Shown here in pieces: positions 9,470-18,152 of a stretch of DNA of 64,000 bases (its first letter is position 1; every line of letters starts with the position of its first letter). The notes beneath the pieces were generated by a model. It was not told the origin of the DNA, ran no database searches, and saw only the letters and a program-made list of their open reading frames with translations. The DNA is from Actinomycetota bacterium. Lineage in GTDB: Bacteria; Actinomycetota; Actinomycetes; Actinomycetales; Dermatophilaceae. The stretch covers positions 1-64,000 of the forward strand of contig JAIUNK010000010.1 in NCBI GenBank assembly GCA_020161845.1, in the 5' to 3' direction. The translations under genes were made by a program, and so were the position numbers.

Positions 9470-10699
9470 CTACGGCGTGGGCGGGCGGGTCCCCGCGACG
9501 ACCTCGTGGGCCCGCCGCCGGGCCCAGGCATCCGCGGACAGCACCTGGTCAACGTCAAGGGTGCCCGATTCACTCCCGGTGCCGACAGCGGACTCAGACG
9601 CATCGGCCCACTGCGCCACGACGGCGTCGATCACGTCGACGATCTCGGGGAATCGGATCGCCCCGGCGTGGAAGGCATCGACACAGACCTCGTTCGCCGC
9701 GTTATAGACCGCCGGGAAAGTGCCGCCCGCGGCACCGCACTGGCGCGCCAACCCCACCGCGGGAAAGGCCTCGGTGTCCAGCGGCTCGAAGTCCCAGGAC
9801 TGGGCCTGCGTCCAGTCGCAGGCCGGCGCGGCGTCCGGCACCCGGTCGGGCCAGCCCAGCCCCAGCGCGATGGGGATCAGCATGGACGGCGGGCTCGCTT
9901 GCGCCAGCGTCGAACCGTCGGTGAACTCGACCATCGAGTGCACGATCGACTGCGGATGCACGACGACCTCGATCGATTCGAAGCCGATGTCGAAGAGCAG
10001 GTGCGCCTCGATGACCTCGAGCCCCTTGTTGACCAGGGTGGCGGAGTTCGTCGTGACGACGCGGCCCATGTCCCAGGTGGGGTGCGCCAGCGCCTGCTCG
10101 GGCGTGACGTCGTACAGCTCCGCCCTGGACCGGCCCCGGAACGGGCCCCCCGAGGCGGTGACCACCAGGCGTCGTACCTCCTGTGCCCGCCCGCCCCGCA
10201 GGCACTGCGCCAGCGCGGAGTGCTCGGAGTCCACCGGAACGATCTGGTCGGGCCGGGCCTGCGCCTTGACCACCGGACCCCCGACGATGAGCGATTCCTT
10301 GTTCGCCAGGGCCAGCGTGGCCCCGGCGCGCAGTGCCGCCAGCGTGGGCAGCAGCCCGATCGAGCCGGTGATGCCGTTGAGCACGACATCGCAGGCCGCC
10401 CCCGCCAGGTCGGTGGCCGCCCCGTCCCCGACGACGAGTTCCGGCGCGTAGTGCTCCATTCCGGCCTCCCGGGCCATCGCGGCGATCGCCGCGGCGACCA
10501 CGTCGTGGCTGCCCTGGGCGACGCCGATCAGGGGCACCTCGAAGGCGACGGCCTGGCGCGCAAGCAGGTCGAGGTTGCCGCCCCCGGCGGCGAGGGCGAC
10601 GACGCGGAACCGATCGGGGTTGCGCCCGATGACGTCGAGCGCCTGGGTGCCGATCGAGCCGGTCGAACCGAGGACGACGACCTCGCGTGGGGTGCTCAC
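9470..10699 (-). CDS. dxr: 1-deoxy-D-xylulose-5-phosphate reductoisomerase
   Basis: First committed MEP-pathway enzyme, NADPH-dependent. The 409-residue protein starts with the dinucleotide-binding [17 protein letters not shown]. It has NKESLIVGG, the flexible-loop motif ASGGPFRG, and the substrate region around [12 protein letters not shown]. The GTG start at 10699 overlaps the stop of the EspG-like gene upstream (GTGA), so translation appears coupled to the ESX-like cassette. Confidence 0.98.
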   Translation of the reverse strand: MSTPREVVVLGSTGSIGTQALDVIGRNPDRFRVVALAAGGGNLDLLARQAVAFEVPLIGVAQGSHDVVAAAIAAMAREAGMEHYAPELVVGDGAATDLAGAACDVVLNGITGSIGLLPTLAALRAGATLALANKESLIVGGPVVKAQARPDQIVPVDSEHSALAQCLRGGRAQEVRRLVVTASGGPFRGRSRAELYDVTPEQALAHPTWDMGRVVTTNSATLVNKGLEVIEAHLLFDIGFESIEVVVHPQSIVHSMVEFTDGSTLAQASPPSMLIPIALGLGWPDRVPDAAPACDWTQAQSWDFEPLDTEAFPAVGLARQCGAAGGTFPAVYNAANEVCVDAFHAGAIRFPEIVDVIDAVVAQWADASESAVGTGSESGTLDVDQVLSADAWARRRAHEVVAGTRPPTP

Positions 10700-11517
10700 G
10701 CGCTCGATTCTCGCCTACCCCGCTGCGGTCCGGTGAGCAGGGCGGCGGCCCACTCCCCGAGCCCGGCCGGGTCGCGCCGAGCGAGCCGCGCGGCCCGCGG
10801 ATCGGACAGGGGGGCGGGGCCGAGGTAGGCGACGTGCGGATAGACGTACGCCGTGTGGGTGTGCGAAACGGGCGTGTCGTCGAGGCGGACCACGATCTCG
10901 GCGATGATGTGCACCCCCGCCAGCAGGGCCGCCCCATCCCGGTGCGGGACCACCTCGGGCGGCCAGCTCGAGTCTTCGCCCGCGGCGCCCGGAGTCGGAT
11001 CGGGGGCGGCCTGGAGGAAGGTCTGCATCAGCTCCGGTAGCGCCTCGATCTCGGCCGTGGCGAAGCGGTGGATCCCGGAACTCGACACGTCCTCGATCAG
11101 CACCAGGTCACCCGAGCGGTGCACGTAGCGCATGAGGGCCTCGGGTCCGGACGGCGCGCCGGCCAGCCGCTGGGCAGCCAGCAGCCCCTCAGGAGCGCGC
11201 CGGATCGCGAGGATGTCGGCCAGGTCGGCCGCCACCTCGACCGTGCGCTCCCCCGGCGCCGGGGCGCGGCCCGCCGCGTCAACGGCGGCCCGCGAGAAGC
11301 GCAGCAGCCCCCGGGCGAACAGGACGCGCAGCGCCGTCGACCGGGCCATCTCCCGGGCGTCCTCGTCGTCGATGCGGTCCAGATAGGGCAGCGACACGAC
11401 GCCCTGATCCGGGCCGTCCACGGCGAGGAGTTCCTCATCGGTCAGGTCGAGCAGCTCCCGCACGGTCGCCGACGTCGTGGCCGCCGCGCCGACACCCTCC
11501 GACCGCGCCTTGCTCAC
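10696..11517 (-). CDS. Possible EspG-like type VII secretion chaperone
   Basis: A 273-residue soluble protein with no recognised catalytic motif. The layout loosely recalls EspG chaperones of ESX systems: a helical N-terminal part ([17 protein letters not shown]), a middle segment [19 protein letters not shown], a beta-rich [22 protein letters not shown], then [10 protein letters not shown]. This is a fold-level impression, not a firm match. Context supports it: the start overlaps the stop of a WXG-domain protein, which itself overlaps a WXG100-like gene. GTG at 11517 was chosen (an adjacent GTG at 11520 is equally possible). Its stop overlaps the dxr start. Confidence 0.5.
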   Translation of the reverse strand: MSKARSEGVGAAATTSATVRELLDLTDEELLAVDGPDQGVVSLPYLDRIDDEDAREMARSTALRVLFARGLLRFSRAAVDAAGRAPAPGERTVEVAADLADILAIRRAPEGLLAAQRLAGAPSGPEALMRYVHRSGDLVLIEDVSSSGIHRFATAEIEALPELMQTFLQAAPDPTPGAAGEDSSWPPEVVPHRDGAALLAGVHIIAEIVVRLDDTPVSHTHTAYVYPHVAYLGPAPLSDPRAARLARRDPAGLGEWAAALLTGPQRGRRESSA

Positions 11518-12821
11518 CACCCGAACCTCGGGGCCTGCACGAGCCGGGAGAACCCGGCCGCCAGACCCTCGCGAACCTCGTTCGCCTTCTCCCGGGCGGC
11601 GTTCCCGGCCTCGCTCAGGGCACCGGAGACCGCCTCCTTGGCCGTTTCGACCCGCTCGGTCACCGCCTCCTTCGCTGCCTCGACCCGCTCGGTCACCGCC
11701 TCCTTGGCCGCCTCGACGGCCGGCGCGACCCGCTGCCAGGCCTGCGTGGCGACGCGCTTGATGTCCTCCCGGTGGTCGTAGATCCACGTCCCGGCCTTGT
11801 AGGCGCCATACGCCGTGACCAGAGTCATCCCCACGGGATTGGTGGCCGACACCAGCAGCATCCCGGCACCGATGGCACCGCCCGCCCCAGCCACGCGCGT
11901 CGTGACATCCCGGAATCCGGGGTGATCCGGGTCGCCGTTCCAAGCGTCGAGGACGCCCTCCTTCGCGGTCATGGCCAGGTTGACGCGTCCCAGCGCGCCC
12001 TTGACCAGAGCCGACGATTGCGCGACGCCACCCCGAGTCAGGGGCGCCGCCTTCTCGCCGGTGAAGGTCTTCGCGGCGGAGTCGAGGGATTTCTTGGCCG
12101 CGGCCAGTTCCTTCGCGGTCGCGCGATCAGGCAGTTCCGGCAGCCGCTCGATGCGTTCGATCGTGGCCCGCGCCCGGAACGCGTTCGTGGTCGCGCGGGC
12201 CTGCGCAACCACCTTCTTGCGCTTTTTCAGCTCGCTCAGTGTGGCGCCGTCAGGGGTGGCGATGCCGACGATGGGCCAGCCGGAGGTCACCGGTGGGGGC
12301 GCGGTCAGGGCGGCCTCGAAGGCGGCCTTGTCGAGATCGTGCCGGCGGGCCGCCTCCTGCGCCGCCGCGCTGACGCGGGCCCGCTGGGCGCCCATCTCCT
12401 CGATCTGGGCCGCGGCGGCGCGTCCGCCCAGGTCGAGATCCGCGCCCGGCACCAGGGCGGCGACCTGCTCCGCCGGGCGGACGGCGGCGGCCTTGACCCG
12501 CAGCGCCAGCTCCTGCGCGCCGAGCTCCGCCTCACGACGCGCCAGGGTCGCCAGCTCCTCCTGGGTGGCCTGCAGGCGGTCGGCGTACCGTCGGCTCGCC
12601 TCGGCGATCTCGGCGAGCCGCTCCGCACTGCTGCGGCAGGCCGTGGCCGCGCCCTCGGCCGCACCGTCGAACGCGACCGCCGCCGGCCCGGCCCAGCCAC
12701 CGGCCGTGGCGCCGGGGGCCAACCCGAGGGTGGTGGCGCTGCGGCTCAGTTGGTCGCTCACCTCGGCCAGCCGGGTCGCGCCGCCCCGGATCAGCTCGGG
12801 CGAGCCCAGGACGGCCTTCAT
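11514..12821 (-). CDS. Large WXG-domain protein, candidate ESX substrate/effector
   Basis: A 435-residue protein. Residues 1-100 form a WXG100-like helical hairpin with the turn GGWAGPAAVAF, followed by long alpha-helical, Ala/Glu-rich segments. Around residues 325-370 is a glycine-rich hydrophobic stretch (GAGGAIGAGMLLVSATNPVG, then AYGAYKAGTWIYDH). The C-terminal 75 residues hold an 11-residue repeat (EAAKEAVTERV, twice, then a diverged third), probably coiled coil. No toxin catalytic motif was found. It overlaps its upstream (99-residue) and downstream (EspG-like) neighbours by 4 bases. A secreted ESX-type protein is the best reading, but no ESX ATPase or membrane gene is in the window. 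Confidence 0.65.
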   Translation of the reverse strand: MKAVLGSPELIRGGATRLAEVSDQLSRSATTLGLAPGATAGGWAGPAAVAFDGAAEGAATACRSSAERLAEIAEASRRYADRLQATQEELATLARREAELGAQELALRVKAAAVRPAEQVAALVPGADLDLGGRAAAAQIEEMGAQRARVSAAAQEAARRHDLDKAAFEAALTAPPPVTSGWPIVGIATPDGATLSELKKRKKVVAQARATTNAFRARATIERIERLPELPDRATAKELAAAKKSLDSAAKTFTGEKAAPLTRGGVAQSSALVKGALGRVNLAMTAKEGVLDAWNGDPDHPGFRDVTTRVAGAGGAIGAGMLLVSATNPVGMTLVTAYGAYKAGTWIYDHREDIKRVATQAWQRVAPAVEAAKEAVTERVEAAKEAVTERVETAKEAVSGALSEAGNAAREKANEVREGLAAGFSRLVQAPRFGW

Positions 12822-13117
12822 GCCGACCGGGCGAACGACGCCGTGGCGGTCCGCTCGGCGGCGTCGTACTGCGATTCGGCGACCTCGAGGGCCAGGCCCA
12901 CCGCCTCGGCCGCGCCCGCACAGATCGCCACGCTCCGAGCCCACTGACCGACCGCCGACCGGGCGGCGGAGGCCAGCGCGCCGTCGCCGACGCCGCCCGC
13001 CATCTGCCCCAGCCCGGCGCTGACCTGGACTACGCCGCCCGCGCAGTCGCGGCCGGAGCTCGCCACCCGCCGCGCCGCGGTCCCGATGACCGATGTGTCC
13101 ACCCGTGCCGACACCAT
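12818..13117 (-). CDS. WXG100/EspC-like small helical protein
   Basis: A 99-residue all-helical protein without signal peptide, of the size and composition of ESAT-6-like or EspC-like partners. The expected turn is QWARS rather than a strict WXG, so the call is tentative. An AGGAGAA lies upstream of the ATG at 13117, and its stop overlaps the start of the 435-residue WXG-domain protein. It would be the dimer partner in an ESX-like cassette and heads the run of overlapping genes that ends in dxr. Confidence 0.6.
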   Translation of the reverse strand: MVSARVDTSVIGTAARRVASSGRDCAGGVVQVSAGLGQMAGGVGDGALASAARSAVGQWARSVAICAGAAEAVGLALEVAESQYDAAERTATASFARSA

Positions 13118-13398
13118 GACCCGTTCTCCTTCTCGCCGGCCGGGACGGTCGGCGTCGAGCGCCAGGACACCAGGCCCGACCGGTAGCTCGGATGCTCGCC
13201 GCGGGAAGCTGTGGACAATCCCTCGGCGGGGCGAGGGTGTGGACGAGCACACCGAGCAGCAGGCGCGGCAGTGGTGCCCCCGGGGGTATCCTTGGACAAG
13301 CGCGTGAACGTCCGAACACTTCTGCTCGGCCACCCGCGCCCGATCGAAAGCAGCACTGCGGCCGGCCAGGTCGCCGCGACCGACGGATGGGACCACAG

Positions 13399-13572
13399 AT
13401 GAGCAGCGACGGACTGAGCCTGGGCTACCGAATCGGCTGGCGACTGCGCAAGATCGCGATGACCTTCTTCGGACCCGCGCAGTTGGGTTCGGAGGACCCG
13501 ACCCGCAAGCTGCACGCCGAGCGCGAGGCGAAGATCGCCGAGGCCCGGGCGAAGAAGTCCGGGCAGGGCTGA
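13399..13572 (+). CDS. Small conserved actinobacterial protein
   Basis: A 57-residue protein (SLGYRIGWRLRK, then MTFFGPAQLG, then charged AEREAKIAEARAKK). Similar short proteins recur in actinobacterial genomes as I recall them; function unknown. The N-terminal half is amphipathic and basic and could contact membrane or nucleic acid. An in-frame ATG at 13387 is an alternative start. Confidence 0.7.
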   Translation: MSSDGLSLGYRIGWRLRKIAMTFFGPAQLGSEDPTRKLHAEREAKIAEARAKKSGQG

Positions 13573-13596
13573 GGTCTTCTCGCGGACGGCCAGTCA

Positions 13597-13626
13597 CCGG
13601 CGGACCGGGACGGAGGAGTCCGCCGG
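13597..13626. terminator. Hairpin between convergent genes
   Basis: A 9-bp perfect inverted repeat (CCGGCGGAC / GTCCGCCGG, 12-base loop) separates the convergent 57-residue gene and the HAAS-like gene. There is no T-run, as is usual for high-GC terminators. Confidence 0.55.
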
Positions 13627-13631
13627 GCGAC

Positions 13632-14366
13632 TCACCGACCAGGGGCGACCAGCCACTGGGCGGCCAGCATCCCGAGGATGATCACGGGGAGAAACCACGC
13701 CGTGGCCAGCGCGATGGCGCGAGCGCTCCGCCGGCGGTGCGCTTCGGGCCGCACGACGTCATCGGGCGCGGCGGTCAGCGCGCGGGGCGTCTGCGCGAGG
13801 GCCGGCCCGAGCAGGAGCACCAGGCCCGCGGCAAAGGTCAGACCCGCCGGCACGTGGGCGAGCATCGGACCGCCCCAGAGGAACAGTGCGAGACTGGCCG
13901 CGAGCTGTAGACCGAAGGCGGCGCTGGCCCACCCGATGTGCCGCAGAATCCAGTCCAGCCGCCGGTACGCCACCCAGGCCAGCGTCAGCACCAGGACGGT
14001 CACCAGCACCTCCGCCACCCGGATCTGCACCCGCTGCCCCTCGATCAGCGCCGTGCCTGCCCATGTCGTGACGCCGGCACCGACCAGCGAGGCCGCGAGT
14101 CCCGCCAGCGTCGAGGGTGTGACGCGCTCCTTACTGCGCTGCTGCCCGGGGAAATCCAGGCTGGCGGCGTAGTCGCCGGCCGGGCCGAAGACCTGGCTGG
14201 CCGGCGCGCCGGCCTGCTCGCAGTGGGCGTCGGCCTCGGCGAGGATCTCCCCGATCCGGGCGCCGCTGACCTCGCGGACCCGCAGGCAGATCATCATCTC
14301 TTCGGCCCAGGTCGGGTCGAGGTTCGGATAGTCCTGGCTCATCTGGCGCCGAAGGCTGGTCATCAT
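13632..14366 (-). CDS. Membrane protein with N-terminal HAAS-like domain
   Basis: 244 residues. The first about 75 are soluble and helical (MMICLRVREVSGARIGEILA, then EADAHCEQAGAPASQVFG), like the HAAS signalling domain that commonly accompanies PadR regulators. Four to five hydrophobic helices follow (for example AALALFLW-type segments and a final VIILGMLAAQWLV). It follows the padR gene by 38 bases on the same strand and probably reports or transduces a membrane signal controlled by PadR. Start taken at the first of two adjacent ATGs, behind AAAGGAC. Confidence 0.75.
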   Translation of the reverse strand: MMTSLRRQMSQDYPNLDPTWAEEMMICLRVREVSGARIGEILAEADAHCEQAGAPASQVFGPAGDYAASLDFPGQQRSKERVTPSTLAGLAASLVGAGVTTWAGTALIEGQRVQIRVAEVLVTVLVLTLAWVAYRRLDWILRHIGWASAAFGLQLAASLALFLWGGPMLAHVPAGLTFAAGLVLLLGPALAQTPRALTAAPDDVVRPEAHRRRSARAIALATAWFLPVIILGMLAAQWLVAPGR

Positions 14367-14404
14367 GTCGGGTCCTTTCCGCGAGATTTTGGGAAGCAGT
14401 GGGC

Positions 14405-14866
14405 TCACCGGTTCACCGGTCGCTCCCGCGCCGGCTCTTCAGAGGGTTGTTGTTGCGCGCTCAGGCGGCGGGTCACCGTCGTGAATTCCTGCCATTGCGC
14501 GCTCCGACGAGCCAGCATGTCCTGCCCGGCCGCGTTGAGCGCGTAATACTTGCGGCCCGGCCCCGACTCCCCCGCGCGCCACTCGACGTCCACCAGCCCG
14601 GCGGCCTCGAGACGGCCCAGCAACGGATAGAGCGTGCCGCCCTTGACCACACCGAGCCCCGCGTCCTCCAGGGCCGCGGCGATGGCATAGCCGTAGGTCG
14701 GGCCGCGATCCAGGACGCCGAGAACACAGACCTCCAGGGCGCCCCGCAGCCACTCGGCGGGCCACGGCTCGACCTCTGCGACCTCCGTGGGCTCCAGGGG
14801 CTTCCTCGGCTCCGTGGGCTCCGTGGGCTCCGTCGGGTGTTGCCGCGAGAGCCGTAGCGAAACCAT
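14405..14866 (-). CDS. PadR family transcriptional regulator
   Basis: A 153-residue repressor-type protein. The winged helix has the PadR pattern LGVLDRGPTYGYAIAAALEDAG, KGGTLYPLLGRLEAAGLV, and SGPGRKYYALNAAG. The N-terminal 30 residues are a low-complexity run of EPTEP repeats absent from typical family members. It is followed by the HAAS-like membrane gene. Four ATCTAGT half-sites immediately upstream of the start make autoregulation very likely. Confidence 0.93.
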   Translation of the reverse strand: MVSLRLSRQHPTEPTEPTEPRKPLEPTEVAEVEPWPAEWLRGALEVCVLGVLDRGPTYGYAIAAALEDAGLGVVKGGTLYPLLGRLEAAGLVDVEWRAGESGPGRKYYALNAAGQDMLARRSAQWQEFTTVTRRLSAQQQPSEEPARERPVNR

Positions 14867-14925
14867 GACTAGATCGTACGGCCATCTAGTCAGGATGTCT
14901 ATCTAGTTGGCGCGCCAATCTAGTT
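14867..14925 (-). promoter_or_regulatory. Operator array upstream of padR
   Basis: Directly upstream of the padR ATG is an 8-bp perfect inverted repeat, GACTAGAT (14867-14874) and ATCTAGTC (14884-14891). It is followed by two direct copies of ATCTAGTT at 14901 and 14918 spaced by GGCGCGCCA. The 17-base periodicity of the half-sites fits binding of PadR dimers on one face of the helix. Regulation itself is inferred. Confidence 0.7.
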
Positions 14926-14954
14926 TGGGCACCGACGCCCCGCCGGACACAGGC

Positions 14955-14991
14955 GAAGGGCCGGTACGACGACTCGTCGTACCGGCCCTTC
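14955..14991. terminator. Strong rho-independent-type hairpin
   Basis: An 18-bp perfect palindrome with a single central base (GAAGGGCCGGTACGACGA and its complement) lies 74 bases past the stop of the propionyl-CoA synthetase gene, before padR. It would terminate the synthetase transcript. Confidence 0.85.
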
Positions 14992-15064
14992 CCCTCCTCC
15001 TCAGCCGCCGCGCCCACGCACCGCGGCCGAGTGACTCACTGCATGGAACTCAGCGCTCCAAAAG

Positions 15065-16981
15065 TCACTCCACGCTGCCTTGACCCGGGCGGAGCACCGG
15101 GCGCAGCCGGTCGAGCACGCTGGCGTCCTCGATCGTGCTCGGCACCTGAGCCTCCTGCCCGTCCGCGATCTGCCGCATCGTCTTGCGCAGGATCTTGCCG
15201 GAGCGGGTCTTCGGCAGCGCCATCACCACGTCGACCATCTTCAGGGCGGCGACCGCGCCGACCTCGTCACGCACGCGCTGGACCAGCTCGGACTTGAGCT
15301 TGTCGGCAACGGCCGGGTCGCCGACGTCGACGCCCGACTTGACCACGACGAAGGCCCGCGGCACCTGCCCCTTCATCTGGTCCGCGACACCGATGACCGC
15401 ACACTCGGCGACCTGGGGGTGCCCCGCCAACGCCGCCTCGATGGCCCCGGTGGACAGCCGGTGGCCAGCCACGTTGAGGACGTCGTCGGTGCGCCCCATG
15501 ACGTAGACGTAGCCGTCCTCGTCGATGTAGCCGCCGTCGCCGGTGAGGTAGTAGCCCTCGTACGCCGAGAGGTAGCTGCTGACATAGCGGGCGTCGTCCT
15601 GCCACAGGGTGGGCAGCGTGCCGGGCGGCATGGGCAACTTGATGGCGATGGAACCCTCGGTGCCCGCGGGGACCTGCTCACCCTTCTCGTCCAGAACCTG
15701 TACGTCGTAGCCCGGCGTGGGCACCGACGGCGAGCCGGGCTTCACCGGCAGTTCCTCGACACCTACCGGGTTCGTCGCGATCGGCCAGCCGGTCTCCGTC
15801 TGCCACCAGTTGTCGATGACCGGGACGCCGAGGATCTCCCGCGCCCAGTGGTAGGTGTCGGGGTCGAGCCGCTCGCCGGCCAGGAAGAGCCGACGCATCG
15901 AGCTGATGTCATGGCCCTTGAGCAACTCGGCGTTGGGGTCTTCCTTCTTGATGGCCCGGAACGCGGTGGGCGCCGTGAACAGCGAGGCGACCTTGCACTT
16001 CTCGATGACGCGCCAGAAGGCGGCGGCGTCGGGGGTGCCGACCGGCTTGCCCTCGAACATCACCGTGGTCGCGCCCGCCAGCAGGGGCGAGTAGACGATG
16101 TAGCTGTGCCCGACCACCCAGCCGACGTCGCTGGCGGCCCAGAAGGTCTCGCCCGCGCCCACGCCGTACAGGTTGGGCAGCGACCAGGCCATCGCGACGG
16201 CGTGGCCACCGTTGTCGCGCACGATGCCCTTCGGCTTCCCGGTGGTCCCGGAGGTGTAGAGGATGTACAGCGGATCCGTGGCCGCCACCTCGACGCACTC
16301 GGCGGGCTCGATCGCGTCGCTGGCCATCAGCTCCGTGAAGTCGAGGTCCCGCTCGCCCATCTCGGCCGGCAGCTGCTCGCGCTGCAGCATCACGACGTGA
16401 TCCGGCTTGTGCGTGCTGCGCTCGACGGCCTGGTCCAGGAACGGCTTGTACGGGATGACCCGGTTCGGCTCGATGCCGCAGCTGGCCGCGACGATGACCT
16501 TCGGCGTCGCATCCTCGATCCGAGCCGCCAACTCGGCCGGGGCGAACCCGCCGAAAACGACCGAGTGGATGGCGCCGATGCGAGCACAGGCCAGCATCGC
16601 GATCATCGCCTCGGGAACCATGGGCATGTAGATGACCACCCGGTCGCCCTTGGTGACACCCAGCGAGGTCAGGACGCCGGCGAACTTGGCGACCTTCTCC
16701 AGGAGCTGGGCGTAGCTGTATTGCGCCGAGTTCCCGGTGACCGGGCTCTCGTAGTAGACCGCCACCTGGTCGCCACGACCATTGATGACGTGCCGGTCGA
16801 GGGCGTTGTAGCAGGTATTCAGCGTGCCATCGGCGAACCACCGATAGAACGGGGGGCGGGAATCGTCGAGAACTATGGTGGGCTTCTTGATCCAGTCGAC
16901 GACCTCGGCGGCCTTGCTCCAGAAGGCGGCCGGGTCGGATGCACTGGAGGAATGGATCTGTGCATAAGCGCCGGTAGTCAT
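15065..16981 (-). CDS. prpE: Propionyl-CoA synthetase (PrpE-like acyl-CoA ligase)
   Basis: ATP-dependent CoA ligase of the ANL superfamily, forming propionyl-CoA (or a similar short acyl-CoA) via an acyl-adenylate. The 638-residue protein has the P-loop motif YTSGTTGKPKG, the core motif YYLTGDGGY and RTDDVLNVAGHRLSTG. The C-terminal lysine region TRSGKILRKTMR is present. PrpE-specific stretches include SCGIEPNRVIPYKP and GIVRDNGGHAVAM. The ATG for MTTGAYAQIH was chosen; its ribosome-binding site is weak. A strong hairpin follows the stop. The exact acyl chain cannot be fixed from sequence. Confidence 0.93.
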   Translation of the reverse strand: MTTGAYAQIHSSSASDPAAFWSKAAEVVDWIKKPTIVLDDSRPPFYRWFADGTLNTCYNALDRHVINGRGDQVAVYYESPVTGNSAQYSYAQLLEKVAKFAGVLTSLGVTKGDRVVIYMPMVPEAMIAMLACARIGAIHSVVFGGFAPAELAARIEDATPKVIVAASCGIEPNRVIPYKPFLDQAVERSTHKPDHVVMLQREQLPAEMGERDLDFTELMASDAIEPAECVEVAATDPLYILYTSGTTGKPKGIVRDNGGHAVAMAWSLPNLYGVGAGETFWAASDVGWVVGHSYIVYSPLLAGATTVMFEGKPVGTPDAAAFWRVIEKCKVASLFTAPTAFRAIKKEDPNAELLKGHDISSMRRLFLAGERLDPDTYHWAREILGVPVIDNWWQTETGWPIATNPVGVEELPVKPGSPSVPTPGYDVQVLDEKGEQVPAGTEGSIAIKLPMPPGTLPTLWQDDARYVSSYLSAYEGYYLTGDGGYIDEDGYVYVMGRTDDVLNVAGHRLSTGAIEAALAGHPQVAECAVIGVADQMKGQVPRAFVVVKSGVDVGDPAVADKLKSELVQRVRDEVGAVAALKMVDVVMALPKTRSGKILRKTMRQIADGQEAQVPSTIEDASVLDRLRPVLRPGQGSVE

Positions 16982-17588
16982 GGACGAATGATGTCGGAGT
17001 GGACGACGGGCGTCGTGTGATGTGTGCCACGAATCTGCTCCCGAGGATCGTCGCTTCGGCGGACGGTCGCTGCGGGCGACGGATGGACGTTCACTCGCTC
17101 GAGGCGGCCCGATCCGCACGAACCGGACAGACCGCGCCGGCGCGGGCCCCTACAACCCGCGCCGGCGCTTCCCCTGTGCACGCCGAGACCGCTTGCCGGT
17201 TGCACCCACGGGGCGGGCTTCGCCGACCCCCTACAGTCGACGGACGGCCCCATGGCGGTCGGCTCGTGGCCATGCCACGGCGCCGCCCCATTGTCACAAA
17301 TCACCCCTGCGACACAGATCACGAAAGCGACACAGGACGGATACGACTTCGCCGCCGCGCTGTCCCGGGCGCCGGCGCGCCCGCCGACCGATCTCCCTCG
17401 GACTCAGCCGATTTCCCGCCCTGGTCAGACGTGCGTCCGCACAGATTCGATGGAGGAGCCTGTGACATGGGTTACTCGGACTGCATGTCGGGACTGAAGT
17501 CCGGGGTCTTCCGTAGTTGAAGATTGCAGCATGAGGCATCGCATCCCGGCACCACCCCGGCCGGGACGAAGGATCCAAGGAGTCGCTC
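16982..17588. other. 607-base intergenic region between divergent genes
   Basis: Non-coding apart from one possible 17-codon frame near its right end. It must hold the divergent promoters for the propionyl-CoA synthetase and for the two-helix membrane protein. CRP-like half-sites (TGTGAC, TCACAAATCAC) occur but no full palindrome was found, so no regulator is called. Confidence 0.5.
17467..17520 (+). CDS. Possible 17-residue upstream ORF
   Basis: ATG at 17467 follows GGAGGAG with 8-base spacing and opens a frame reading MGYSDCMSGLKSGVFRS before a TGA, 68 bases ahead of the membrane-protein gene. It could be a leader peptide or chance; there is no attenuator-like hairpin after it that I can recognise. 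Confidence 0.25.
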   Translation: MGYSDCMSGLKSGVFRS

Positions 17589-18152
17589 ATGTCACGCAAG
17601 ACCCTCGACACGCTTCTGTCCAGCACCGGCGCCATCCTGGCGATCGTGCTGCTCATCGCGGGCGGCCTGCTCGCGTGGGCGGCGAACTTCGCCAACGGCA
17701 CCGTCGGCGATCAACTCTCCGCCCAGCGGATCACGATGCCCCAAGGGGCCGCCATCGACAGCCTGGAGAAGGAGGCCGACAAGGCCGCCCTGCGACCCTT
17801 CGCTGGTCAGCCGCTGGACAACGGTCCGGCGGCCAAGGCCTATGCCGACCACTACATCCTGGCGCACATGAACAAGTCCTCGGGCGGCAAGACCTACAGC
17901 GAGGTCTCCGCGGCGCAGTCCGCCGCCGCCAAGGATCCGGCCAAGGCCGAGGAGGCCAAGAAGCTGCTCGACCTGAAGCAGTCGCTGTTCCAGGGTGACG
18001 CGCTGCGCAGCATGCTGCTCACGGCGTACGCCTTCGGCACCATCGGGATGATCGCCCAGATCGCCTCCGTGGTGGCGTTCGTCGGCGGCGCGGTGCTGCT
18101 CCTGCTGGCGCTGCTCGGCTTCAACCACTCCCGCAAGGTCGCCGCGTCCTAG
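17589..18152 (+). CDS. Two-helix membrane protein of unknown function
   Basis: 187 residues: a membrane helix at about 12-35 (TGAILAIVLLIAGGLLAWAA), an extracytoplasmic Ala/Lys-rich domain of about 105 residues, and a second helix at about 155-180 (IASVVAFVGGAVLLLLALLG). No catalytic motif. AAGGAG lies upstream of the ATG. Small proteins of this two-helix plan are frequent in actinobacteria, but I do not recognise a named family. Its stop overlaps by four bases the convergent oxidase gene. Confidence 0.75.
   Translation: MSRKTLDTLLSSTGAILAIVLLIAGGLLAWAANFANGTVGDQLSAQRITMPQGAAIDSLEKEADKAALRPFAGQPLDNGPAAKAYADHYILAHMNKSSGGKTYSEVSAAQSAAAKDPAKAEEAKKLLDLKQSLFQGDALRSMLLTAYAFGTIGMIAQIASVVAFVGGAVLLLLALLGFNHSRKVAAS

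Noticed and set aside
17280-17345. CRP/GlxR binding site upstream of the propionyl-CoA synthetase
   Set aside because: TGTCACAAATCACC and TGTGACATGGGTTACTC each match only part of the TGTGA-N6-TCACA consensus.
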